From: Mesoplasma grammopterae ATCC 49580
GTDB taxonomy: Bacteria; Bacillota_I; Bacilli_A; Mycoplasmatales; Mycoplasmataceae
NCBI RefSeq assembly: GCF_000701525.1
Contig: NZ_JNJC01000004.1
Span: forward strand, 1-64,000
Length of the DNA stretch: 64,000 bases
Reading direction: 5' to 3'
Positions 56,188 through 64,000 of this stretch are shown piece by piece. How positions within the stretch are numbered: position 1 is the stretch's first letter; every line of letters starts with the position of its first letter. The translations under genes were made by a program, and so were the position numbers. The notes beneath the pieces are model-generated. The model did not search any database. It saw only the letters and a list, made by a program, of their open reading frames with translations, and was not told where the DNA came from.

Positions 56188-56583
56188 TTAATAACTTTTT
56201 ATATTTAAGACTTTATGATTTGTAAACGGTAGTAGCAGAATTGGACTAAGACCAATTAATACACCTCTATAATCAAAAATAATATTGTCATTAAAAAAAG
56301 CAATAAATAACGGAGTGGCATAGGCACCTATTCTTAATAAAAAGAAAAAGTAAAATAAAAAATGATTTTCATTTTTCAAAAGAAGTTCTACAGACTTTTT
56401 ACTAATAAAAATACCAACTAAAAACGAAGTTAAACCTAAAACCCAACCTATTAATCAACTATAATTAATAATTTTTAACACAAATAACAAAATTAATGTT
56501 ATTCCTGTTAAAAAGCTAATTATTAATATAATTGATCATGTAAGATTTTTGAACCAGTTTTTATATATACTTTTTAATTCCAT
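56188..56583 (-). CDS. atpI: AtpI-like membrane protein
   Basis: The 131-aa protein has four hydrophobic segments (about 14-36, 38-58, 70-90 and 95-118) and heads the ATP synthase operon directly upstream of atpB. That is the position of atpI, whose product helps c-ring assembly or Mg2+ supply in other bacteria. Sequence conservation of this family is weak, so the call rests on topology and position. GAGGTG lies ahead of the ATG at 56583. I could not find a convincing promoter in 56584-56660. Confidence 0.75.
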
Positions 56584-56661
56584 TCAGTAGCACCTCGCCT
56601 ACTACGTTCTTTAATATTCTACTCTTATAAACAAAAAATATAACAAAAGTGGTAAAAGTAA

Positions 56662-56686
56662 AAAAACTCCAATTATAGGAGTTTTT
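56662..56686 (-). terminator. upp terminator
   Basis: AAAAACTCC-TATAATT-GGAGTTTTT forms a 9-bp stem followed by TTACTTTTACC on the minus strand, after the upp stop. Confidence 0.8.
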
Positions 56687-56705
56687 AAAAAAGAAAATTT
56701 CTATT

Positions 56706-57329
56706 TTATTTTGTACCGAATATTCTATCTCCAGCGTCCCCTAGACCTGGTATGATATATCCTTTATCAGAAAGCTTTTCATCTTTTGATGCAGCATATA
56801 TCTCAACATCAGGGTGTTTTTCAAGAACATTGCTTATTCCTGGTTCAACAGCTACTAAACATACGAATTTAATGTTTTTAACTCCTCAACTTTTGACTAT
56901 ATCAATTGCTTTGTTAGCACTACCACCTGTTGCTAACATAGGATCTACTATTATTACATAGCTTTCATCAATTGATTCAGTCTTCTTTGCAAAGTATTGA
57001 TGAATTTCTAAAGTTTCTTCATCACGATAAAGTCCAATATGAGCTATTCTTGCTGTTGGAATTAATTTTTGTATTCCATCCAGCATTCCTATACCTGCTC
57101 TTAAAATAGGAACTAAAACAATTGGTTTATCAATTGTATACCCAACTGTTTTTGTCATTGGTGTTTCTATTTCAATTGCCTCAAGTTCTAAATCTCTAAA
57201 AATTTCATAAACCATTAATTGTGCTATTTCATTAAGGTTTTCTCTAAAATCTTTTGATGATGTTTCTTTTTTACGCATTCTTGATAATTTATCAATTATC
57301 AATGGATGTTTCAATTCTGTAAATGCCAT
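56706..57329 (-). CDS. upp: Uracil phosphoribosyltransferase
   Basis: Upp makes UMP from uracil and PRPP, salvaging the base released by DeoA. The 207-aa protein has [11 protein letters not shown], the PRPP loop [17 protein letters not shown] and the C-terminal uracil-binding [13 protein letters not shown]. One TGA Trp follows VKS. It lies downstream of glyA with a 45-nt spacer that contains a TATAAT but no clear -35; cotranscription from rpiB-glyA is possible. Confidence 0.96.
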
Positions 57330-57374
57330 AACTTATTTCCCCCTATTTGTCCAAATTATTAATATTATAAAGTA

Positions 57375-58613
57375 TTAATATGATAAATGTTCATATATTG
57401 GGAATTGCTTACATAATTTAGCAACTTCTTTTGAAAGAGTATTTAAATTTGTTTCTGATTGATCTTTTAATGCACTTGCAATTATTTTAGCAACTTCAAC
57501 AAATTGCTCTTCTTTAAATCCTCTAGTTGTCATTGCTGCAGTTCCAACTCTAATCCCACTTGTCACAAAAGGTTTTTCTGTGTCAAAAGGAATCATGTTT
57601 TTATTTGAAACTATACCAATACTTTCAAGAATTTTTTCTGCATCTTTTCCAGTAACATTTAAAGTATTTTTTACATCTAAATTAATTAAATGATTATCTG
57701 TTCCATTAGCTATTAATCTCATTCCATTATCTGCTAAAGCTTTAGCAAATGCTTTTGAGTTATCAACTACTTGATGAACATACTCTTTAAACTCAGTAGT
57801 ATCTGCTTCATATAAGGCTTGAACTTTCCCAGCTATTTGATTTTCTAAAGGTCCACCTTGAGTACCTGGAAAAACTGATGAATCAATTTTTTTACCAATC
57901 TCAGCTTTTGATAAAATCATTCCACCTCTTGCACCCCTTAAAGTTTTATGAGTTGTTGTTGTAACAACATCTGCATATTCCACAGGGTTTGGGTGAGCAC
58001 CACCAGCAACTAAACCAGCAATGTGTGCCATGTCAACCATTAATAATGCTCCAACTTCATCTGCAATTTCTCTAAACTTTTTAAAGTCAATAATTCTTGA
58101 GTAAGCACTAGCTCCAGCAACAATTAATTTTGGTTGGTGTTCTAAAACAACTTTTCTAACTTCATCAAAATCAATCTCTTCTGTTTCTTTATTTACACCA
58201 TAAAATTTAAAGTCATAATTATTACCTGAAAAATTAATTGGATAACCATGTGTTAAGTGACCTCCAGCATCTAAACTCATAGAAACAACTTTATCTCCGT
58301 TTTGTAATAACGCACGATAAACAGCTTCATTAGCTTGACTACCTGAATGAGGTTGTAAATTAGCGTGACCTGCATTAAATATTTTTTTTGCTAATTCAAT
58401 TCCTTGTTTTTCAATTTGATCAACAAATTCACAGCCACCATAATATCTTTTATCTGGATAACCTTCTGCATATTTATTAGTTAATATACTTCCTGATAAT
58501 TGTAAAACTGCATCACTAACATAGTTTTCACTTGCTATTAATTCAATATGATCTTGTTGTCTTTTTAATTCACCTTTAAGTGATTCTAAAATATTTTTAT
58601 TTATTGTACTCAT
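57375..58613 (-). CDS. glyA: Serine hydroxymethyltransferase
   Basis: GlyA converts serine and tetrahydrofolate to glycine and 5,10-methylene-tetrahydrofolate using pyridoxal phosphate, and so supplies FolD. The 412-aa protein has [29 protein letters not shown], and the PLP-binding Lys223 in [14 protein letters not shown]. The length is typical. Its start lies inside the end of rpiB (17-nt overlap), implying translational coupling. Confidence 0.97.
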   Translation of the reverse strand: MSTINKNILESLKGELKRQQDHIELIASENYVSDAVLQLSGSILTNKYAEGYPDKRYYGGCEFVDQIEKQGIELAKKIFNAGHANLQPHSGSQANEAVYRALLQNGDKVVSMSLDAGGHLTHGYPINFSGNNYDFKFYGVNKETEEIDFDEVRKVVLEHQPKLIVAGASAYSRIIDFKKFREIADEVGALLMVDMAHIAGLVAGGAHPNPVEYADVVTTTTHKTLRGARGGMILSKAEIGKKIDSSVFPGTQGGPLENQIAGKVQALYEADTTEFKEYVHQVVDNSKAFAKALADNGMRLIANGTDNHLINLDVKNTLNVTGKDAEKILESIGIVSNKNMIPFDTEKPFVTSGIRVGTAAMTTRGFKEEQFVEVAKIIASALKDQSETNLNTLSKEVAKLCKQFPIYEHLSY

Positions 58614-59037
58614 CTAATGTTCCTACTCTTTCTTGATGTCTTCCACCTTCAAATTCAGTATTTAAGAAAGTGTCTACTAATAAAAGTGCTTTATCAACAG
58701 CAATTAATCTAGCACCAGTAGCTAATATATTTGCATTATTATGTTGTCTTGTTAATTCAGCAGTTTGAACTTCATACACAAGTCCAGCTCTAGCCCCTTT
58801 AACTTTGTTTGCTGCAATGCTAATTCCAATTCCTGTACCACATAAAGCAATACCTTTATTGTTTTCATCAGCAACAACAGCTTCTGCTAAAGTAATTCCT
58901 ATATTTGCATAGTTACATGAATTACCATCGTTGTTACCTAAATCAATAACTTCATAACCTTTTTTCTCTAAATGATTTTTAATAGCGTTTTTCATTTCAA
59001 TCGCTGTATGATCATTTGCTATATATATCTTATTCAT
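58597..59037 (-). CDS. rpiB: Ribose-5-phosphate isomerase B
   Basis: RpiB interconverts ribose-5-phosphate and ribulose-5-phosphate, joining nucleoside sugar to the pentose pathway. The 146-aa protein begins [19 protein letters not shown]. It has the active-site loop [23 protein letters not shown] with the catalytic Cys, and the [14 protein letters not shown] motif. It heads rpiB-glyA-(upp), and is divergent from the rhodanese gene across a 73-bp gap. Confidence 0.95.
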   Translation of the reverse strand: MNKIYIANDHTAIEMKNAIKNHLEKKGYEVIDLGNNDGNSCNYANIGITLAEAVVADENNKGIALCGTGIGISIAANKVKGARAGLVYEVQTAELTRQHNNANILATGARLIAVDKALLLVDTFLNTEFEGGRHQERVGTLDEYNK

Positions 59038-59110
59038 AAAACCCCCACATTAATCTTTTAATAATTTTAACTTATTAGTGAGATAATATTTATATAAAAA
59101 GGATTGAATT

Positions 59111-59410
59111 ATGAATAATTATGAAATAAGTAAAAATGAATTTTATAAATTAGTTAATGAAGGATACATAGTTATTGATGTTCGTAGCATCGGTGAAGAT
59201 AAAATGACAGGACTAAGTTACAAAGATTCTCAAAACATTCCATATCCAGGTGTTATAAAAAATGCTGAAAGACTTTTCCCAAATAAAAATGAGAAAATGA
59301 TAATTGTTTGCAACTATGGTTCAAGAAGTGGATTAACTGCAAAAACATATAGACAATTGGGCTATCCTAATGTTTTTGTTCTTCATGGTGGTTTATACGG
59401 ATTAAAATAA
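59111..59410 (+). CDS. Single-domain rhodanese-like protein
   Basis: Rhodanese domains carry sulfur as a cysteine persulfide. The 99-aa protein is one complete domain: VIDVRSIGEDKMTG near the start, an IPYPGVIK segment, then the active loop C67-N-Y-G-S-R72 in a C-x2-G-x-R pattern and the final GYPNVFVLHGGLYGL. The SD is AAAAAGGA. It stands alone between rpiB and tRNA-His. Its sulfur acceptor is unknown; tRNA thiolation or Fe-S assembly are possibilities only. Confidence 0.88.
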   Translation: MNNYEISKNEFYKLVNEGYIVIDVRSIGEDKMTGLSYKDSQNIPYPGVIKNAERLFPNKNEKMIIVCNYGSRSGLTAKTYRQLGYPNVFVLHGGLYGLK

Positions 59411-59434
59411 AAAGCAGGTATTACTACCTGCTTT
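59411..59434. terminator. Bidirectional terminator between rhodanese gene and tRNA-His
   Basis: AAAGCAGGTA and TACCTGCTTT form a perfect 10-bp stem around TTAC. The T tract is better on the minus strand (TTTTTATTTT), so it mainly ends the tRNA-His transcript. Confidence 0.85.
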
Positions 59435-59447
59435 GTTCTTTACTTAA

Positions 59448-59524
59448 TGGGGCGCCGAACGGGAATTGAACCCGCGAATGTCAGAGCCACAACCTGATGT
59501 GTTAACCACTTCACCACCGGCGCC
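59448..59524 (-). tRNA. tRNA-His(GUG)
   Basis: The 77-nt cloverleaf has the extra G at -1 facing discriminator C73, the histidine identity pair. The anticodon loop TTGTGGC gives GUG, and CCA is encoded at 59448-59450. It has its own promoter and terminator. Confidence 0.96.
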
Positions 59525-59542
59525 ATAAAAGATAACGTTTTT

Positions 59543-59571
59543 ATTATCTTAAAATTACATTGATTTGTCAA
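59543..59571 (-). promoter_or_regulatory. tRNA-His promoter
   Basis: A perfect -35 TTGACA (59566-59571) and a -10 GATAAT (59543-59548) are 17 bp apart, in the short gap after the rsmI stop. Confidence 0.75.
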
Positions 59572-59579
59572 TTGAAAAT

Positions 59580-60452
59580 CTACTTTTTAATAAATATTTG
59601 ATAAACCTCATTTTTAGATTTATTAATCTTTGCACCAACGATATCACAAGCTTGTTTCAACTTATAACCTTGTTTTATTTCTTCTTCAACAAGCAAAATT
59701 ATTTCATTATCATTCATTGTATCTACTTGTTGTTTTTGAGTATCTACTACTACAACAATTTCACCTTTTAAAATAAAATCTTCGCTTTGTGCAAAATTAT
59801 TAACTGCTTGAATTTCACCTTGGATATATTGTTCATTTAGCTTTGTAAGTTCTCTACCTATTAAAACACTTTGATTTGAATTTAGGATTTCATTCATTTT
59901 TGAAATTGTATCTTTAATTCTGTGAACTGATTCATAAAAACTTATTATTGACTTTGAATTTTTGTTTAACATGTCTTTAAGTTCATCAACTTTAGATTTA
60001 TCACTTTTATTTTCTAAGAAACCATGAAAATAGTTTTCTTTAGCTGTGTATCCACTTGCCACAATTGCATGTATATAGGCAGGCCCAACATTAACGCTTG
60101 TAACATTACAATCATAAACATTTAAAATTTCTTTAATAAAGTTTGCGCCCGGATCACTTATAGCTGGACAACCAGCATCGCTAATTATAGCTACATCATT
60201 TTTATCATCTAAAATTTTTATTATTTCTTGAATTCTTTCAGATTCATTATGCTTATGAAGAGAAATAAGTTTTTTATTAATCTCATATTTTTTTAAAAAT
60301 ATTTGACTTGTTCTGGTGTCTTCACAACAAATAACTGAAACTTTTTTAAGTGTCTCTAATGCTCTAAAGCTTATATCTTCTAAATTGCCAATTGGTGTAC
60401 CAACTAAATATATTGTAGGTTTATCATTTTTGAATGTTGATTGATTTCTCAT
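59580..60452 (-). CDS. rsmI: 16S rRNA (cytidine1402-2'-O)-methyltransferase RsmI
   Basis: RsmI 2'-O-methylates C1402 in the 30S decoding centre. The 290-aa protein begins with the SAM-domain motif PTIYLVGTPIGNLEDISFRALE, then CCEDTRTSQIFLKKYEI, AIISDAGCPAISDPGA and FYESVHRIKDTI, all typical. The start at 60452 is chosen because AAGGAGAG lies just upstream; an upstream in-frame ATG has no such site. Confidence 0.95.
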   Translation of the reverse strand: MRNQSTFKNDKPTIYLVGTPIGNLEDISFRALETLKKVSVICCEDTRTSQIFLKKYEINKKLISLHKHNESERIQEIIKILDDKNDVAIISDAGCPAISDPGANFIKEILNVYDCNVTSVNVGPAYIHAIVASGYTAKENYFHGFLENKSDKSKVDELKDMLNKNSKSIISFYESVHRIKDTISKMNEILNSNQSVLIGRELTKLNEQYIQGEIQAVNNFAQSEDFILKGEIVVVVDTQKQQVDTMNDNEIILLVEEEIKQGYKLKQACDIVGAKINKSKNEVYQIFIKK

Positions 60453-60464
60453 AACTCTCCTTAA

Positions 60465-60489
60465 AATAAAATTACCCAAAAGGGTAATT
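60465..60489 (-). terminator. greA terminator
   Basis: AATTACCC-TTTT-GGGTAATT forms an 8-bp stem followed by TTATTTTAA on the minus strand, abutting the greA stop. Confidence 0.75.
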
Positions 60490-60490
60490 A

Positions 60491-60961
60491 TTAATTAACT
60501 TCTTTGATTTCAATTGAGTAAGGCGCATTGATATCTTTAACTTCAACTGATTCCCCAACTTTTTTTCCTAAAATTGCTTTAGCTATTGGTGATTCATTTG
60601 AAATTAAACCTTTAAATGGATCAGCTTCAACAGCACCTACAATTTTAACTTCTCTTGTTTGTTTAGTATTTAACATGATGAATTTAACTTTTGAACCAAT
60701 TTTAATTGCTCCATCAGTTGTAGAAGAATCTTCAATTAATTTTGCTTTGCTTATCATTGTTTCAAGTTCTTTTATTCTTGCTTCAACTTCAGCTTGACGA
60801 TTACGAGCTGCATCATAATCAGCATTTTCACTTAAATCTCCTTGATTACGTGCTTCTACTAATTCTTCAATTACTTGTGGACGAACAACTTCTAATAAGT
60901 GTTTTAATTCGTGTTTTAATTCCTCAATACCTTCTTGAGTTAAGATTATTTCTTTTGCCAT
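60491..60961 (-). CDS. greA: Transcript cleavage factor GreA
   Basis: GreA rescues backtracked RNA polymerase by stimulating transcript cleavage. The 156-aa protein starts at ATG 60961 (MAKEIILTQEGIEELKHEL), chosen because CAGGAG precedes it. The coiled-coil tip retains the two acidic residues in QGDLSENADYDAARNRQ. The C-terminal FKBP-like domain includes SPIAKAILGKKVGESVEV. Confidence 0.97.
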   Translation of the reverse strand: MAKEIILTQEGIEELKHELKHLLEVVRPQVIEELVEARNQGDLSENADYDAARNRQAEVEARIKELETMISKAKLIEDSSTTDGAIKIGSKVKFIMLNTKQTREVKIVGAVEADPFKGLISNESPIAKAILGKKVGESVEVKDINAPYSIEIKEVN

Positions 60962-61019
60962 GTTTTTCTCCTGATTCATTAACTTTTTAATTATATAATA
61001 TTTGTTGCTAAATTTGTAT

Positions 61020-62786
61020 CTATTTTCTGTTCTTTAAATATATGTTTAGGTTGTCTAAAGCTTTCTTATTTTTTAAAATTTTGAAGAGTTCTTCTTGGTC
61101 GGCACTCTCAATTTCATTTATTGTATTGAACTTTTTGAAAAGATCTTGTATTCTTTTTTTACCTAATCATTCAATTTGTTCTAAATCAGATTTTAAGAAA
61201 GAATTATTTTGTTTTTTTCTAAACCCTGATTTAGCATATTCATCTACCCTAACTTGAATGCTACTTAATCAGTTAAACAATTTTGGTTTGTCCTTAATGA
61301 TTACTTGTTCTTCATTAGTATCAATTAAAAAAGATGTATTATGATGTTCATCCTTAACTAAACCTATTATTTGTATTTCTGAAAGTCCTAAAGCATTTAT
61401 TATTTCTTTAGCAGCATGAATTTGAATAATACCACCATCCATTATTATTAAATCTGGTAACATTCTTTTTTCAATTAGTGCTTTTTGGAACCTTCTATAT
61501 AACATTTCTTTTAATCTATCATAATCTGATGTAAATTTACTTTCAATATTATATTTTCTAAATTCATTTCTTGCTGGTTTTCCATTAATATAAACAACAC
61601 AACTTCCAACAATAAATTCATTACCTATATTTGAAATGTCAAACATCTCAAGTCTATACGGTTCTTTTTGTAAATTTGCTTTTTCTTGCAGTTCTAACAA
61701 TAATTCGTTTTCATTACCTATATTTGTTGTTGTTGAAATTTTAGATTTTCTAATTGTCTCTTGTGCATTTTCTGTTGCTATTTTATAAATTATTTTTTCA
61801 TCTTCTTTTATAGGATGTGTTGATATAGATTTATATTTTTCCTTTAAATCAAACAATTCTACTTCATTATCAACAATAACTTTATTTGGAAGAATATTTT
61901 TATCATAAATTTGAGACATGAATGAATCAATTAAGTCTGTTATGTCTTGCTCAAAATATAGTTGTATATGTTCATCTTTAAAAAGTAATTTACCAGATCT
62001 ATAGAATAAAGTAACAATAGCAATTTTTTCATCTTCAATGAAATAACTTATAACATCAACATCAGTTTGACTTTTAAATTCAACGTTTTGTTTTGTTGTT
62101 GTAAAATCAAGACTTACAATTTGTTCTTTTATTCTCTGAGCTTCTTCAAACTGTAAATTTTCTGCTGCTTTATGCATTTGATTTGTTAATAATGTTTTAA
62201 CTTCATTTATATTACCCTTAAAGAAATTATCAACTCTCTTAATTTGTTCTTGGTAATATTCTTTGTTAACTTCTTTAAAACAAGCTCCACTACATTGACC
62301 AATAAAATAATGCAGGCAAGGTTTTCCTAAATTTCCTTTACATCTTCTTAAAGGAAAAAGTCTTTGAAGTGTTATTAGTGTTTCTCTTGCATTAGAACCA
62401 ATTGGTAATGGACCAAAACTTCTTAATGCCTTTTTATCTAATTTTCTAACATACTTATAAGTTGGGTCTTTTTCATTTGTGATAATAATATAAGGATAAG
62501 CTTTGTCATCATTCAATAATACATTGTATTTTGGTCTATATTTTTTAATTAAGTTTTCTTCTAATAGTAACGATTCTTTTTCATTTGACACAACAAAATA
62601 TTCAAGATCAACAATTTCACGAACCAGCCTAGTAGTCTTTAAATTTTGTGCTCTATCAAAATAAGACGAAACTCTCTTTTTAAGATTCTTTGCTTTCCCT
62701 ACATAAATTACGTGTTTGTCTTTATTTAAATATAAATAACAACCAGGTTTACTTGGCAAATTACTAACTTTATTTTTTAATTCCAT
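61020..62786 (-). CDS. uvrC: Excinuclease ABC subunit C
   Basis: UvrC makes both incisions in nucleotide excision repair. The 588-aa frame has the N-terminal GIY-YIG nuclease (PGCYLYLNKDKHVIYVGKAKNLKKR), a Cys-rich segment (CKGNLGKPC...CSGACF), the UVR helix (LQFEEAQRIKEQIVSL), the RNase-H-like domain (FDISNIGNEFIVGSCVVYINGKP and DLIIMDGG) and a C-terminal helix-hairpin-helix tail reached through one TGA Trp (KLFNW). SD GAAAGGAAAG precedes the ATG. Confidence 0.96.
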
Positions 62787-62810
62787 ATAGCTTTCCTTTC
62801 TATTATCTTA

Positions 62811-62838
62811 GAAAAATAAAACCCTAAATTGAGGGTTT
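62811..62838 (-). terminator. ftsK terminator
   Basis: AAACCCT-CAATTT-AGGGTTT forms a 7-bp stem followed by TTATTTTTC on the minus strand. The upstream arm overlaps the ftsK stop codon. Confidence 0.8.
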
Positions 62839-64000
62839 TATTTTTTTACTAATACTTCTCTTGGTCTTGAACCATTTTTAGGTCCAACAACCCCTTCATC
62901 TTCTAATTGGTTTAGAATATTTGTAGCTCTAGCATCAGCAATTCTAAATTTACCTTTAATTGATGATGAAGATGCGTCTTGTTTTTCAATTACAAATTCT
63001 TTAACTAATGAATATAATTCATCAGTAGAACCAACTGTTTTTAGATTGTCTTGATCAAACTCATCAGCATACATTGCTTGTTGTTGAGCAATTGTAAAGT
63101 CTACTATTTCTTCAATTTCTTCATCACTTAAATAAGCACCTTGAGCTCTCATAAGATCTCCTCCACCAGGTGGCATGAATAACATATCTCCTCTACCTAA
63201 AAGGTTTTCGGCTCCAGTTGAATCTAAAATTGTTCTTGAGTCAATTCCAGTTGTAACAGCGAATGCAATTCTTGTTGGTATATTAGTTTTAATTGTTCCT
63301 GTAATAACATCTGTTGATGGTCTTTGAGTTGCAACAATTAAGTGAATACCTGCAGCACGCGCCATTTGAGTAATTCTCATAATTGATTCTTCAACTTGTT
63401 TTCTATCACCAGTCATCATTAAATCTGCAAGTTCATCAATAATAATAACTTGGAATGGCATTTTTTTAGAACCTGTTACTTTTCTGTTGTAACCATCAAT
63501 GTTTCTAACACCTAGGTTCATAAATAGTTCATAACGTCTTTCCATTTCAGCAACAACCATTTTCAATGCATTAGCAGCTTGTTTCATATCTGAAATAACC
63601 GGAGCTAACATATGTGGCACTCTTGAATAAACTGAAAGTTCAACTTTTTTAGGGTCTATCATTAAAAATTTAACTTCATTTGGTTTTGCTCTTAAAAGAA
63701 TTGAACAAATTAATGCATTAATCATAACTGATTTACCACTTCCTGTTGAACCAGCAACAAGTAAGTGAGGCATTTTATTTAATTGAGCAGTTAAAGGTTC
63801 ACCTAAAACATTTTTACCTAAAACAAAAAGTAATTTTTCATTTTCTTGTTCTTTTGGTATTGATTCAATAATTTCTCTCATTGAAACCATTTCAGAACTT
63901 GCATTAGCTAATTCAATACCAATTAAATTTTTACCAGGTATTGGTGCTTCTAAACGCATGTTTTGAGTTGCTAAAGCTAATTTTAAATCATTTTCTAGGT
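62838..64000 (-). CDS. ftsK: DNA translocase FtsK/SpoIIIE (5' end beyond the window)
   Basis: FtsK/SpoIIIE pumps chromosomal DNA during segregation. At least 387 C-terminal residues are visible and the frame is open through position 64000. Motifs: Walker A GSTGSGKSVMINALIC, DPKKVELS, Walker B VIIIDELADLMM, IHLIVATQRPSTDVITG and the C-terminal winged-helix gamma domain (SIKGKFRIADARATNILNQLE). The missing N-terminal part would hold the membrane helices and linker. It ends with KK-stop followed by a terminator. Confidence 0.96.
   Translation of the reverse strand, partial: LENDLKLALATQNMRLEAPIPGKNLIGIELANASSEMVSMREIIESIPKEQENEKLLFVLGKNVLGEPLTAQLNKMPHLLVAGSTGSGKSVMINALICSILLRAKPNEVKFLMIDPKKVELSVYSRVPHMLAPVISDMKQAANALKMVVAEMERRYELFMNLGVRNIDGYNRKVTGSKKMPFQVIIIDELADLMMTGDRKQVEESIMRITQMARAAGIHLIVATQRPSTDVITGTIKTNIPTRIAFAVTTGIDSRTILDSTGAENLLGRGDMLFMPPGGGDLMRAQGAYLSDEEIEEIVDFTIAQQQAMYADEFDQDNLKTVGSTDELYSLVKEFVIEKQDASSSSIKGKFRIADARATNILNQLEDEGVVGPKNGSRPREVLVKK

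Overview
The window is AT-rich DNA from a mollicute. UGA must be read as tryptophan (genetic code 4): most long genes are uninterrupted only if in-frame TGA is a sense codon, and S8, S14 and SecY each end in TGA (Trp) followed by TAA. The gene set points to the Mesoplasma/Entomoplasma/Spiroplasma/M. mycoides branch: KtrAB, an ECF energising module, a complete F-type ATP synthase, deo nucleoside catabolism, large paralogous lipoproteins and very large FtsX-type permeases. I favour Mesoplasma or Entomoplasma by overall resemblance, which is inference. Almost everything is on the minus strand, so this is probably one leading-strand segment read right to left.

Layout. 1-1193: 5' end of a 16S rRNA gene with its promoter, then six tRNAs (Leu, Lys, Thr, Val, Glu, Asn) in two transcription units. 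1231-5369: folD, ktrB, divergent ktrA, and an unrecognised four-helix membrane protein. 5379-10557: ligA-gatC-gatA-gatB. 10672-25581: a 15-kb accessory block of two giant FtsX-type permeases (1814 and 1429 aa) and two large paralogous lipoprotein-type genes (832 and 842 aa), with no ATPase gene. 25638-25789: a free-standing structured ncRNA candidate with its own promoter and terminator. 25809-29737: ecfA1-ecfA2-ecfT-truA.

29839-45282: the S10-spc-alpha ribosomal super-operon from rpsJ to rplQ, with rpoA, secY, adk, map and infA. It is split by a terminator, a cytidine deaminase gene and a new promoter between secY and adk. 45371-49172: deoC and a phosphopentomutase-type gene, divergent from deoA. 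49177-56583: ohr and the complete ATP synthase operon (i-a-c-b-delta-alpha-gamma-beta-epsilon). 56662-59571: upp, glyA, rpiB, a rhodanese-like gene and tRNA-His. 59580-64000: rsmI, greA, uvrC and the 3' part of ftsK.

The genes cover core translation and transcription, energy coupling by the ATP synthase, K+ uptake, folate one-carbon flux (folD, glyA) and nucleoside salvage (cdd, deoA, pentomutase, deoC, upp, rpiB). The least explained parts are the permease/lipoprotein block, the ncRNA at 25638-25789, the shared start-site motif of the stable-RNA promoters, and the long extensions on several otherwise ordinary proteins. No transposon, CRISPR array or prophage was seen, and no stretch over 300 bases lacks a gene.
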